Assembly (NCBI GenBank): GCA_030867875.1
Contig: JAOWCC010001634.1
Coordinates: 53,850,021 to 53,914,020 of the forward strand
Reading direction: 5' to 3'
Source: Actinernus sp. WN-2022
Lineage: Eukaryota > Cnidaria > Anthozoa > Actiniaria > Actinernidae
Length of the DNA stretch: 64,000 nucleotides
Shown here: positions 42,721 through 55,151 of the stretch, in pieces
How positions within the stretch are numbered: position 1 is the first letter of the stretch
Layout of the letters: each line of letters starts with the position of its first letter
Notes under the pieces: generated by a model
The model's input: the letters and a program-made list of their open reading frames with translations, nothing else
Databases searched by the model: none
What the model was told of the DNA's origin: nothing
Program-made: the position numbers and the translations under genes

Positions 42721-45430
42721 AATCTGCGTTTTTACATTTTTACTTTTACTTTTTTACATCATGTGACATCGAAAAAAGAACAGAAAAGTAATTACAATCA
42801 ATGTCAGGAACAAGGTACACGTTAAGTAGAAACATAATTATATGTTTTTTTCAGTATTAAATGAATACTATGGAGGACCTAAGCTAAAAGAGAGGAATTA
42901 ATTTAGACCACTGGGTATAGTAAGCACTCGTATGCAAATCAACGACATTTTGGAACTTCACTTTCTTAATAAATATATCAAAAGAGGCTTCAGAGGTTTG
43001 TTCTGCAGAGGAACTAAGGCTGTAAATATATGCTTTCACTAAGAGGATTAATTTAAGTAATCTAAGAAAAAGTAATTTGAATTCTCAGGTTTATAACCAT
43101 ACAATATATCGACCCACGGGTGCTACTATACCAATTCCGAAATTGTTCCCAGAATCTAAGACAGTAGGGCATAATCTTCTCTTTGACTGCATCTATGGCA
43201 TTTGTCACCAGAACTTATTTTCATTAATTTTAACAGGCTTTTGGAAGGTAAGATATTATGAATAATTTTTAACTGAAAAACAATAAGCTAAGTCTCAATT
43301 AAATTTGTACTTGCATGTGTTCGTATCAATGTATTTTTGGTATAACTTTCTTCATGTACATGTACGTTCAAACTGATCAAAAAAATATGATCCTGCATGT
43401 ACACTGTATCACTATAACTTAGTGTTGTCATTCAGTATTCCTGGAAGATATGTACATAGCAAAGCTGCATTCCCATGATGTATAATGATCAGCTCAGGGT
43501 CTTACCAGTTATTAAGTTTGACATAAGAATAAATTGTTAATCAATGACTTCAAAATGGGCAATGTGTGTCTGAGCAAATAAGCACAGTGTAGCTCACCAA
43601 CAGTGTTTTAGCAAAATGTCTAAAAAAATCTCTAACCATTATTAGTACCATGTAGTCTGTTATAATGTAGGAATAGAGTCATTTGTTAAGGGAGACATTT
43701 GTGATAATAATGAATTCCTTTTTGTATACAAAATGTTGTCAATGTGTTGAAATTCAGAAACAAAATTATGACATGTATTTTAGAGTGTACAAGAGATTGC
43801 ATATTGATATTTTGTTAATAAAACAGGCAGAAACAGGCATGTTGTTGGAAAAATCTTGGATGATCTTGGCATTATCTTCCTGGGCAAGTTTAGGTTAGCA
43901 AAAACAAACCAAGGTTTGTATCCTTCTCAACCAAGTTGCTAATAACAATAATTTGTATGAAAAAACTGAGATACATTGTACAAATGCTTTTAGCTACATG
44001 TATTGTAACAATAAATAACTACATGTATCTGTATGGGTGACTATAACAGAAAATAGCATATCAAATTATCTGTACTGAATGTCTAAAGTAGATAATAATT
44101 TCCCTTACCATCTATCTGTGAGTTGAGTGAAACATTTGTCCACTTTCTCTGAATGAGGCTGAAGCCTGCAGTACCTTGTGTTAACTCATCAGATACCTTG
44201 GTAGTAAATATGTAACCCTTGGGCCCTCCAGTTCTCACTTCTACATACCTACAATAATATAAAGGATGATGATATTTTAACATCAATTAAATATTTTGAT
44301 GCATGGTTTAAAACTGGCACCCAGGAGATTCAAATGAATTTTATGGGCAGGAAAATCAGTCCATAACTGACACCTACAGTACATGTACATGTAGTATACA
44401 ATTTACAAACATAGCATTATATTTAGGCATCCATAAGGAACATTGAAGTTGAAGAGCAAATAGTTTGTTCAGTGAAGGTTCCCTTAATGGGTTTTCAAAA
44501 TGGGTTTTCAAAATTTAAAGAAAAGTTTAAAAGTGATTTATTGAAGAAATATTAAGGATATTTCTTCTACCACTTCTAAAGTCGATAAAACTGTTTTGGT
44601 CTTTTTTTCTCCTGAATTTTAAATACTATTTATGCTCTCGAAGATTATTTTATTATGACATTAGTGTAGATCTGTGTGTGAATGTGTGTTTATTGCTGCT
44701 TTTGCCTGTGTGTGTATGTGTGGGTATGTTAGCATAGTTTATGTTGTGTGTGTACCCCTTTCTTTCTTCCGACCTTGTAATTATAATTATTCTATTCAAA
44801 CTGGCTTCCTGGCATTTTTAGCCCCTTAAGGTTATTTCTGGAAGCCAGTACCCTAATTATAATTATTTTAAACTTTTAAACACATAACTGTTGTATTATT
44901 CAAAGGGTACAATAAATTGTTGTTGTTGTTGTTGCTAAGATAACTACAGTACATTTAAGTCTTGGAAATATTTAGTTTCAAATTTATTAATAAAATAAAA
45001 GCATACAACAAAACAGTTCAAATTCTCTTTTGTAACTTAAATGTTTCCATTTCCTGAGTTAAAACTCAAATGAAAAAGATATTCAATGCTATTGAATGGG
45101 TGCCTGAATATATGATTTGTAAGGAATTTGAAAACACAAGCTTATGAAAAATTATGTACAATGTACCAATTTTTGTGCATAATTAGAAAGCAAGGAAGAG
45201 AAAATGCTAGGAGTGATTTTGAAGGCTTCAACCAGCTACGTTCCTGACATCAGTAGACAAACACATAATATTTATTCATGAAAGGAAATGAAATTCACAT
45301 GGTGTTGCAAAATATGTTGTCCTACAACATGCTTGCAAATGAGGCCAACGTTTTCGCTCAGAATATTAAATATTTAGATAAATTCAAAATTGATCCTTTT
45401 CACCAAATATTCACTATGGATCTTTCTTAT
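42721..45430. other. Mostly featureless AT-rich sequence
   Basis: Immediately after the gypsy fragment is a TTTTTACATTTTTACTTTTA run that could be a LINE tail, and GGTTTATAACCATAC-like sequence follows. At about 44690-44935 a GT-rich stretch ends in (TTG)n, ACAATAAATTGTTGTTGTTG, which may be the 3' end of another LINE on the plus strand. No coding region is recognisable. Confidence 0.4.
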
Positions 45431-45435
45431 TCACC

Positions 45436-45645
45436 TAGTGATATGCTCGTGATATGCTCGTGATATGCTCGTGATATGCTCGTGATATGCTCGTGATATG
45501 CTCGTGATATGCTCGTGATATGCTCGTGATATGCTCGTGATATGCTCGTGATATGCTCGTGATATCCTCGTGATATGCTCGTGATATCCTCGTGATATCC
45601 TCGTGATGTACTAGTGATGTACTAGTGATATACTCTGTCCTGCTT
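45436..45645 (+). repeat. 11 bp minisatellite TGATATGCTCG
   Basis: About 15 copies of CGTGATATGCT with exact 11 bp period, degenerating to ATCCTCG and TGATGTACTAG at the right end. Confidence 0.95.
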
Positions 45646-45649
45646 TCTA

Positions 45650-47399
45650 TATTTTCTTGTAGTTAACAGTAGCCTGACATTTTGCAAGAAATTGGCAAAT
45701 ATAACATTTTGCAGTAACATTTACATCGCTTTTTCTGTAAATATATTACCATTCTAAATATAAACTATACAGAAATAAATTCAATCATTTAACTAGAGTT
45801 AGTAAAAAAAGTACTATAATAATAATAATTCCTAATGAAAAATCATAAAAATAATCCAATCATTAAATAAATAAATAATTAATTAATGTTTGGTATGTAG
45901 CAAATAGTTCATGAAATAAAAACCAGCCTATCTTATGTAGTTTTGCCCAGCTAGAACAAATATTTGATGTATTATTCATGCAGATTTTTCTGGCTTTTTG
46001 CTTGCACGAGCTGGGCCTGGGCAACTGTTTAACATTAAGTATGCGGTTCTGTGTTGAACTTGAAAACTTAGAAACCAACCAGTTTTGTCATGAATGACAT
46101 TCCCAAGACATTTTGCAAAAACAAATGTGTATGCCATTTCCAGGGGGGTGGAGTAGGGAATATTTGTAATTCATAGATTAGAGGGTTTAATGTTTGGTAT
46201 GTAGCACATAGTTAAGGGGAATACAAACCAGCCTACATGTATCTTATGTGATGTCACTCAGCTAGATTTTTTTTTTATGTATTGCTCACACAAATGAAGT
46301 TCAGGGGGGTTAAGCCATTTTGAAATTTTATTTTGGCTGTCGTTTTCACCCTAAACTTTAATGTCAACCAAATTAAGAAGACCCCCTGCAGTTTTCTATG
46401 GGTAACAGTTTGGTGAAAACCCCATGTCTCTACAATGTTCCTATCTACCTATAAAAATCCAACGCCTTTTTCTTTTTGGCCGCAAAGCATACTGGGACAG
46501 TTTCATTTTCTACTTCCCAGTCCAAATTAAATAAAGTTGGATGAAATGGATTGAATGAGGTTGCAGCATTAAAATCATAATTTTGGTACTTAAACACGAT
46601 GAACACAACATATTGGTTGCAAATTTGGAGTACATGTAAGATCTCCTGTCCTTGCAAAACTGAGGGGGGAGAGGTGGGGAGCAACATGCAGCTCCTATTA
46701 ATAACCATACCCTCACTCATTATAAATGGATTAAGTGATGTGGCAGAATTAAAGCCGTGGTTTCTGTACTCAATGCGACAATTGCAATGCAGCATGAACT
46801 GCAGAAGGTCGTCAGTTTGTGAGGTTGTGATGAAATTCAATGTGCTTTGATGGAAAATAGCAATCAGTAATAATAAAAAAATATATATAATTATAATTAT
46901 AATAACAATATGTTTGATTATCATTAGCAGTATCCACTAGTAATAATGATAAAAAATATTTCTAATAATATGATAATAACTATATTATTTTATTATTTCA
47001 ATATAAATAACACAAATATTAAAACATATGGAAAATAATTAAACAAATATTAAGTAATGGTTTGTATAAGAACTGGAGCAAGATCTATTGTTCCATGGCA
47101 ATTAATGTGATTTCATTAATCCCAAATAGAAAATGGTTCAATTATATACTAAAAATATCTCTTGACTAGTGGTATTAATGTTCTCAAATTGAAATGCATG
47201 GAATCGCTCGTTGTGTATATGTTTTTGATTCCAAAACAAATTCAGCCAATAGAAAGACACTAAAACAAAAGCCGAGATATTATAAAATAGTTCAATGTTC
47301 CCCAAATAGGAGTTATTTCCCTCTTTTTACATGATCGACCTTACAGATCATTGACCAAATTTTGTAATCATAAATAAAATGTCATAATTCTAATAAATC
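45650..47399. other. AT-rich non-coding stretch
   Basis: The sequence AATGTTTGGTATGTAG occurs twice (45886 and 46190) with related flanks, a diverged duplication. The 159-codon minus-strand frame at 46445-46924 is low in complexity and not credible. No gene is seen. Confidence 0.4.
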
Positions 47400-48501
47400 C
47401 AAAGTATTTAAGAGAGACCTTTCTAAACTAAGTGAACATGATTTACTAGAGGATTTCAAAGCAATTAACTAGGTTGACTTACTAAATGGAAATAATAACA
47501 TTGAAAATATGGTTTTAACCTTTTATGCCAAAACAACTGAGATTGTGGACAGACATGCCCCAGTAAAGAAATTAACCTGTAAAGAAATAAAACTTAGATC
47601 AAAACCATGGATAACACCAGCCTTAAAAATCTCAATAGATATCAAAAACAAACTGTTCAAAAAATATATTAACACAAAGCAACAGCATTACCATAATAAC
47701 TATAAATTATATAGGAATAAACTAAAATCTCTTTGTAAAAAAAGTTATATTATGATAATTATTTCTCATAACATACAAACAATATCAAGAATATATGGAA
47801 ATGCATTAAACAAATAGTCTAGCTACATATATTAAGTCTCAGCTACAAATGTAATAAGTGCACCCTCTAAAATTATACTTCAAAATAAAGAGGTATTAAC
47901 GGACCCTAAAAGCATAGCCAGTTCACTTACATTGTAACGACTACTTTGCTAACACAGGTACAAACCTTGCAAATTCTATTCCAACAACTAACAAGTCACC
48001 AATTGGATATATCAAATATTCTACCTTTCCTTTACCCATGCACTTCCAAAGTTAGAAATTGACCAGTTGTCAATCAACAAAGCAACTGGGCCTTATAGTA
48101 TACCAGTATCAATTTCAAAACCTCTTGAATTCATATTCAACTTTTCTTTCTCATTGGGCTCAGTTCCTGATTATTTAAAAATTGCTCATGTAATTCCTGT
48201 CTTTAAAAAAGAGTCTAGAACTCTTAGGACAAATTATAGGCCAATATCCTTACTATCCACATTCAATAAGATGTTAGAAAAACTCATGTATAAAAGAATA
48301 ATTGACTTTTTAGATAAGCATACATTGTAATAATTTATACTATCAGATTGCCAATTTGGTTTTCGTTCAAATCACTCTACACTACATGCTATCCTATTGA
48401 TAATTGACAGAATCCAAAAAGCTATAAAAAAAAAGTCCCTCGGTTAGCTCAGTGGTTAAGCTCCGGTCTGTTGAGCAGGAGGTTGCGGGTTCAAACCCGG
48501 G

Positions 48502-48540
<39 letters not shown>

Positions 48541-48900
48541 GGTGCTGCCTTTGTGAAACAACTGCAAATGGTTAGACCTTCATGTCTTCTCGGATAAGGA
48601 CGTAAAATTGTAGGTCTCCCGTCGGCCTAAAGTTTATCAGTCTCACCAGACTGTCACGAGTTACCGACGTTAAATAAAGTTGCTTTACTTTACTTTATTG
48701 AAAATGGGATATTCCTTGACTTCAGCAAAGCATTTGACACTGTTAACCACCAAATTCTCAGGCAAAAACTCAATCATTATGCTATAAGAGGGTTACCTAA
48801 TAAGTGGTTTTGCTCTTACTTACATGTATCTAACAGAAAACAATGTGTCTATTGGCAATATTACTTCAGCATATAAACAGGTAACTTGCAAACTTTTAGA
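47400..48900 (+). pseudogene. LINE ORF2 relic, interrupted by a SINE
   Basis: Starts with the pre-RT segment (RHAPVKKLTCKEIKLRSKPW, KPWITPALKISI, near 47530-47630), then NKATGPYSIP, PVFKKESRTLRTNYRPISLL (near 48200), CQFGFRSNHSTLHAI and, after the SINE, NGIFLDFSKAFDTVNHQIL (near 48710, first catalytic Asp block), ending about 48860. Several stops and frameshifts are present. The YADD region is absent because similarity stops before it. Confidence 0.88.
48433..48705 (+). mobile_element. tRNA-derived SINE with (TTTAC)n-like tail
   Basis: The head is tRNA-like, with A box TTAGCTCAGTGG (from 48443) and B box GGTTCAAACCC (from 48487), so Pol III promotion is expected. A conserved-looking body (CTTCTCGGATAAGGACGTAA, GGTCTCCCGTCGGCC, GACTGTCACGAGTTACCG) follows and ends TTGCTTTACTTTACTTTATT. 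It is inserted in the reverse transcriptase frame of the LINE relic, between coding for QKAIKK and ENGIFLDF, so it is younger than that LINE. The partner LINE for mobilisation is not identified. Confidence 0.85.
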
Positions 48901-48905
48901 AAAAT

Positions 48906-49494
48906 ACTAGTCTCCCTTAGCATGAATTTCAGCCGTCTCCTCCAGTTCGTTCCTCCCGAGAGAGACGTCTGAATCCAATAGCCGATAATGCCGTCCAGTG
49001 ATGTCACTACCAAAAAACCTGGTAGTGATCTTTGACTAGTTCATATTCTATAATTTCGCATAATTATCATAATTAACTCATCCGATAAGACGGCAGGATT
49101 CACTTGGGACTCGCGATTGTTGATCATTGAGTTTCAGTGGAGTGATTGTCTCTGGCAAAGACCTTGAATTCGTAAGGAAAACATCTGGAAATGGATTGAA
49201 AGTGTCCTGCACAATAACCGGCCGACTGTCCTATAAACATGTAAATTTTATCCCGTCGTGTCCGCGGGGTTGTTGATAATCGAATATTTGTTCACACTCG
49301 CAGTGGTAAAGAATGTCGCTATTCTATTCAAGGAACTCTTCTTTCCCGTAAAAGAGTCTTCATATTTCTTCGAAAATTCTCCATTATCCTTTCACGTTTT
49401 TCTACTTTTCTGTTGCATCATTTACATAGGTAATATCTCGTAGCTGTGTCGATTCGAACGGCAGATCGCGAGACAAAGATCAATGGAAAGACAA
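48906..49494. other. Non-coding stretch
   Basis: No protein similarity is recognised. GGTAGTGATCTTTGACTAG and adjacent sequence contain small inverted motifs but no clear element. Confidence 0.4.
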
Positions 49495-49643
49495 AGATCA
49501 ACTTACCCTGGTCCCAGAGGTTTTCTAGAGAGAGAACAGCCACGGAGAAAGAGCTGCGAAGTGGCGATGAGCGAGCTGTGAAGCAGCTCTTTCTCTGCGG
49601 CTCTTCTCTCTAGAAAACCTCTGGAACCAGGGTAAGATCAACT
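49495..49643. mobile_element. 131 bp hairpin MITE with 9 bp target duplication
   Basis: The element at 49504-49634 is almost entirely two inverted arms (TACCCTGGTCCCAGAGGTTT / CCTCTGGAACCAGGGTA) meeting in a short loop near 49570. AGATCAACT flanks both sides (49495-49503 and 49635-49643). It may also be read as 8 bp, so a hAT, MULE or Merlin origin cannot be separated by eye. Confidence 0.88.
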
Positions 49644-49753
49644 GTACTTTCCCTCCAAATATAATATAACGATTTGTTGCTTCGAAAAGGTTTTCACAAT
49701 GTAAGAGGCACTTGAGAAGCAAATGAGATGGATATAATATATATATATATATA

Positions 49754-50307
49754 TACAGTCGTTGCCGTTAATGTTGTCCTAGACATATCCACATATTGAT
49801 TTATAGCCTTTGTTCAGTTCGCACCTTTTACATAAAGAACGGTAATCAGCCGTGAATGCACCCTTTGTGTTTGGTCACAAAGAGCCACGGTGGTCTAATG
49901 GTTAACGCTCTTGCTTACCAGTTCAAAGCCCCGAGTTCTAGTCTCAGTATCGGCATCGTATATTTTTTTCTTTTTTTCTTCTTGTTTTTCCCCCTTGTCT
50001 TTTTGTTTTATTTACATATGTTTCTTTTTGCAGTTTATTTTTTGATATTGGATAAGAACGGACGATGTAGCTAAAATAATACTGTCAACATGAAACGGTC
50101 TCAAATTTTCCCAGACTTTCGAAGTAGATAATTATACCAGCACTGACTGAGTACGCCCAAATTATGCTATTTTCGTTTAGAACGGTATAGTGATTCTGTT
50201 AAAAAATGTCTGAAAAGCACATTTTTGGATTACCCATGATGCAATCGATATAAGTATATAAGTATATAATTTTCATGGGGGGGTCAGAATTTTTGCACGC
50301 GGCTGTA
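49754..50307. mobile_element. TA-flanked foldback element 1 (chimeric ends)
   Basis: The left end CAGTCGTTGCCGTTAATG at 49756 matches both ends of element 3. The right end at 50305, read inward on the minus strand, is CAGCCGCGTGCAAAAATTCT, which shares ATTCTGACCCCCC with element 2. The two ends therefore come from different families. Both neighbours are (TA)n. Confidence 0.65.
49881..49958 (+). other. tRNA-like segment in foldback element 1
   Basis: GAGCCACGGTGGTCTAATGG contains a good A box (TGGTCTAATGG), and GAGTTCTAGTCTC is a weakened B box. The anticodon arm does not fold canonically, so this is a tRNA-derived remnant rather than a tRNA gene. Copies are at 52201-52270 and 53204-53281. 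Confidence 0.5.
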
Positions 50308-50323
50308 TATATATGTATATATA

Positions 50324-52062
50324 TACAGCAATTTTCATAAATTCTGACCCCCCTCAACTATATCGGGTGCATTGTGGGTAAATGACTGCTGGTCGAGCCT
50401 CAGTAAAAGTACCAGTTTAACGAGATAAAGAGATATCAGACCGGTAACCAGGCCAAATGTTTAACAGAGTCATTTTTTTCTATATTAGATTTTAACCAAA
50501 GCATTTTCTATGTTAGATAATATATTTTTTTATTTCCCAATGCGTTGTTGAATGTGGAGTCCAGGAACCAACACTACTAATGGAACAAATCTTAGAGAGT
50601 CCGTTGTTGTCATTACAAGAAATAATATGGAAGATAAATACAGAATACTACTGGCACAGTGCCGGTATAGTCTACCTACTTTTCAAGGAACTTCGGTGAT
50701 TTAGTTTAACAAGAAACAGTTCTTAATATATTAGCTCTAGTTCTCTGCACTGATAGAACACAATTGCGAGCAAAATCATTTTTTCAGAACGTTAATTAGA
50801 GTTATTGTTATCAATGAAAAATATCAAATGTGGTTTTCAAAACCAAACTTATACACAGTTCCGATGTGCAAATATTATGCACACTCAGACAAAAATGGAA
50901 TAGCAGTTTGCAGAAAGATAACCACTCTAGGGTTTAAGATTTAATTTTGACATTAATTATTTCACTTTATCGAACTCACGATTTGCATTCAGTTCTCAAA
51001 TCAGTTTCAGTTCTCCGCAGATATTTATTTTCTACTAACTGCCGGCTTAAAATTAGTAGTATTTATATTTGCTTCATGGCTTTAAGAGGCTCCATTTTAA
51101 TTAAAAGAAGATTTATTCGGCAGAAAATGGTACACACGCCAGGTTAAAATAACAATATCTCGTTTCATTCTCAGTTTGTTTTGAAGAGAATCCTGTCATT
51201 TGTGTGCTCTACAAAGCTTCGGAGCCAGCAAATGATAAATGTATGCACATGAACAGAAATATTTAAATTCTGATTCGTTAATAAATTGCAGCTGTCTAGC
51301 GTGTAATTCTGTGTTACATTATAAGCTCTATATTTGACTCTTTCCCTTCTTTCCATTCTTTTCTTCTGTGACATTCAGAGATGTGAGACTCGTTTGATAA
51401 AATTTTACTTTTAAAGATTACATCGGTCCAGGACTATTGTTTTTGGTAAACACAGCATGGTTTCAGTGCTAAATATTTCTTTGCACTGGATGCGTCAGAA
51501 TACAAATAATGCAGATCAGTTAATAGAATACTGCTATCTAAAATAAGTCAAATTTGTTGTTATATAATATTATTTTTTTAACGAAAATTTGTGTGTCTGC
51601 GTGACATTTATAAATACAAATCGAAACCACGGCAAACACGCCAAATCGGCAAAGTATTCTTGAAATAGTAGGTATAGACTAGTAATACCGGCTCTCAGCC
51701 AGTTGCATTCTGTATTTATCTTCCATACTATTTCTTACAATATGACAACGAAAGATTCTACAACCAGCTGTTCGTGTGGCGTAAATTGAGGCAGTTGCTC
51801 CGATAAAAATTTCTCCTTGTGTTTTGTTATTTCACATGCGAAGAGTTTGTGTTAGAAAATAAATATAATGTGTATTATCTAACATAGGAAATCTGTTAAA
51901 ATCTAATATAGAAAAATCCTTGGTTAAACGTTTGGTCTGGTTACCGGTCTGATATCTCTACATCTCATAAACTGGTACTTTTGCTGAGGCTCGATCGGCA
52001 GTCATTTACCCACAATGCACCCGATATAGTTGGGGGGGTCAGAATTTATGAAAATTGCTGTA
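50324..52062. mobile_element. TA-flanked foldback element 2, 1.7 kb
   Basis: The element at 50326-52060 has ends CAGCAATTTTCATAAATTCT and AGAATTTATGAAAATTGCTG with TA flanks. The inverted arms extend at least 350 bp (to about 50690 and from about 51665), sharing CCACAATGCACCCGATATA-type blocks and CTGGCACAGTGCCGG/CCGGCTCTCAGCCAG. No transposase is recognisable. It fits a Tc1/mariner-mobilised foldback. Confidence 0.8.
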
Positions 52063-52200
52063 TATATATATATACAGTCGTTGCCGTTAACGTTGTCCTA
52101 GACATATCCACATATGGATTTATAGCCTTTGTTCAGTTCGCACCTTTTACATAAAGAACGGTAATCAGCCGTGAACGCGCCCTTTGTATTTGGCAACAAA

Positions 52201-52270
52201 GAGCAACGGTGGTCTAATGGTTAACGCTCTTGCTTACCAGTTCGAAGCCCCGAGTCTCAGTATCGGCATC
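52201..52270 (+). other. tRNA-like segment, left arm of element 3
   Basis: Same A-box region as the segment at 49881, but with a 6-base deletion where the B box should be, so Pol III use is unlikely. Confidence 0.5.
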
Positions 52271-53203
52271 GCATCTTTTTTTTCACGCCGAAGATTTTTT
52301 AAATTTATTTTCCCCCTTTTTTTCTTCTGAGTACATTCCCTTTAAAGCCTTTATTTCAAACGTGACTACAAGAACGGAGTTCTTTTTAACCTTTGAAATG
52401 CCTAGGACACCTATCATCCACATATAATTTATTAAGGGATGTTCGAACATTTCTTTTGCAAAAGCTTCGACTGCCGCAGGGAATGTAGTATTTTGAACAT
52501 CGACATCGTCCATGGCAAAGCTTCAAAAGTTTGTGATCGTTCGTCAAACACTCGTAAACCTTACGCCGAGTACACTGCTTTAATTCCATGCAAGTTATCT
52601 TCCTTCACAAAGAAAAAAGCTTTGTCAACTTATGCAAGCATTACTATGGGTTTCAAAGAGAATTCTGTACAATTTCTGGACTGCCAGGTAATTTCAAAAA
52701 TTGTCTCCGTGTCTCGCGGTTTTCGAAATATCGGGGAAAAAATGAGGTCGCTCGCTCAGTCTGCCTAAGTTCAGAAAATCAGTACGAATGAAATTCATAA
52801 CACTTGCTAAAATCGCTTCCTACTTCTAAACAAAGGTATAATACTTTGAATCAGTGGGTATCTAGTATTTTCAAAACTCTTTCTGGTATATACATGTAAG
52901 CCCGGCACAGCATAAAAAAAATACGCTTATTCAAATCCACAACCATAAACAGAATTGCTACACCGTTCTAAACGAAAATAGCGTAATTTGGCCGTACTCA
53001 GTCAGTGCTTGTATAATTATCTACTTCGAAAGTCTGGGAAAAATTGAGACCATTTCAGGATGACAGTATTATTTTAGATACAGCATCCGTTCTTATCCAA
53101 TGTCAAAAAAGAAACTGCAAAAAGAAACACATATGTAAACAGAACAAAAAAACAAGGGGAAAAAAAACAAGAAAAACAAAACAAAACAAGAAAAAAAAAG
53201 ATA

Positions 53204-53281
53204 CGATGCCGATACTGAGACTTGAACTCGGGGCTTCGAACTGGAAAGCAAGTGCGTTAACCATTAGACCACCGTGGCTCT
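53204..53281 (-). other. tRNA-like segment, right arm of element 3
   Basis: On the minus strand GAGCCACGGTGGTCTAATGG and CGAGTTCAAGTCTCAG preserve both boxes best of the three copies. The anticodon arm remains irregular. Confidence 0.5.
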
Positions 53282-53415
53282 TTGTTACCAAATACAAAGG
53301 GCACGTTCACGGCTGATTACCGTTCTTTATGTACATTGTAAAAGGTGCGAACTGAACAAAGGCTATAAATCCATATTTGCATATGTCTAGGACAACATTA
53401 ACGGCAACGACTGTA

Positions 53416-54454
53416 TATATATTGTTGCACAACAAGATTTCGGAGCCTGAAAAAACATGTGTACTTGTCACAGTTGGCAGAGGAGGATCCATTATTTTTA
53501 AACGTGAGCTTCTCCTTTAGCATGCATGGGTATGGGCTCTTTGCACATCAATAGTATTTAATCGATGGTACTACATGAACACTAGCAGTAGTCCACTAGC
53601 TCCAGACTACGAACTATTCAAGTTGGGCAAGTGAATCTTGGATGGGCTCGTAGATTTTGCTTTTGTATCAATTAATTTTGTACCTGGCTCCTAAAATAAG
53701 TGTACGGGCTACTGGATTTTGTCAGTCACTAGCCCAGGGACAACTAAGCTCATCAAAAAGTTAGCCGGTATTTTTGTATTGAATTCTGGCACAAAGTGAC
53801 AGGTTATTTTCTTGTTACATATGTAACCAGGTCTCCCTAACTAGCTCCTATAACTAGTATACATGAACTGAGAGGCAACCTGTATATTTTCTAAGATCCA
53901 GCCCTACCAAAAAGAGTTCCTAATGTAAAGTTGAATTCAGAACTGATTAGGAATTATACAGTAGTACCCTCGACTATGACTTTACCATATATTTATAATG
54001 AACTATGTTTTAAACTTAAGCTTAAATGCAACAATTGGATTGTGGTTTAACTACTAAATTATGCAGCACGCATAATTCACTCCGAATAGAACATTGGAAA
54101 CTTTTAATTTAAAAGCTGTTGCTTACTTGACTTTCTCGGCGTTCAGGTCGTTATCATTCACTATTAGGCAGTTGGAAAGGGAGAGCTTATCCGATGGGCA
54201 CTTGACTACTTTAAGCTGTACCATTGTGATCGTGTAAGAAAGTAAAACCACTATTTCAGAAGGAAGCCGCCATCTTGTCAAGTCATGCTTTCGAGAAAGA
54301 GCCCACTCAAATATATATACGAGTGTACAGCGGTATAACGAGTGAAGAACTTCATATATGGTAATCCTAATGTACTGTGTCCATCTGTGTGTATGTACTG
54401 TGTCCATCAGCATGTATCCAGCCCTGTAGCCGATGTAGCCCTGTAGTAGTACTG
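53416..54454. other. Non-coding stretch
   Basis: No gene or repeat is recognisable. GTACTGTGTCCATC is duplicated near 54372-54410, and GTAGCC repeats begin at 54418. Confidence 0.4.
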
Positions 54455-54606
54455 GGCTAAAGTGAACAATCTGCACCGAAAAAAAGTGGTCGGTAAGTGG
54501 TTGGTAAGTGGTCGGTAAGTGGTCGGTAAGTGGTTGGTAAGTAGTCGCTGTAGTACTGTAGTTGCTTTAGTATTGTAGTCGCTGTAGTTGCTGTAGTACT
54601 GTAGTC
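54455..54606 (+). repeat. Two adjoining minisatellites
   Basis: GGCTAAAGTGAACAATCTGC (54456-54475), the inverted form of the conserved flank, is followed by GTGGTCGGTAA copies to about 54543. A CTGTAGTACTGTAGTCG array then runs to 54606. Confidence 0.85.
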
Positions 54607-54811
54607 CCCCGGGGGGGGGGGGGGGGGGTACTTACATGAAAAATGGGAATGTATGTGAGGCCAAGATGCTGAAACCCTGACCCTGTTTGACCCAATCCGA
54701 GCTCCAAAACAGACTGCAGACTGGGTATGAAATGCAGACTGGGTATAAAATGCAGACTGCAGACTGCAGACTCTGTATAAAATGCAGACTGGGAAAAAAA
54801 ATATAAAAACT

Positions 54812-54925
54812 TACCTGAAGACTTTATCTGTTCTTCATTGGGCTCTGTATGCAATTTCAGCGAGTTCTGTTGAAATTTTACCCTCGACCTCGATCTCCAC
54901 CTAAGCCGGTCTAGAACTGACCACG
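54812..54925 (-). pseudogene. Inverted duplicate of the exon end at 55929-56025
   Basis: On the minus strand it encodes the same EPNEEQIKSSG-like end and the donor GGTAAGT. A third, more decayed copy on the same strand is at about 55462-55570 (TGCAATTTCAGC ... ACTTAC). The element thus holds three copies of this exon end, two in one orientation and one in the other. Confidence 0.7.
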
Positions 54926-55151
54926 CTCAAATTTTCATCCAAAATCGATGCCGACCGCAACTAAACCTCAAATAATAGCACAACAGTATCTATGTATCCC
55001 AAGAACCTCATGCCATTTAATTGAAATATCCCCCATTTCTGGAGCCTAAATCGAGCAATTTACGCTTGACGACGCTAGTTCCCAAAGTTCGCGGCGGTCT
55101 CAGAACTTTTACGTATATACCTTATTTTGAAACCACTGCTCACTGGTGAAT

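Larger units (their letters stand above)
52073..53415. mobile_element. TA-flanked foldback element 3, 1.34 kb
   Basis: Starts CAGTCGTTGCCGTTAACGTT at 52075 and ends AACGGCAACGACTG at 53413, with TA on both sides. Its arms (to about 52270 and from about 53200) contain one tRNA-like segment each in opposite orientation. The interior does not encode a recognised protein. Confidence 0.8.

Noticed and set aside
46445..46924. 159-codon minus-strand frame
   Set aside because: The start is a run of Ile from AT-rich sequence, with no domain and no protein-like composition.
49856..50074. Hydrophobic 72-codon frame resembling a membrane protein (also near 53103-53297)
   Set aside because: The hydrophobicity comes from a T-rich tract in the arm of the foldback elements.
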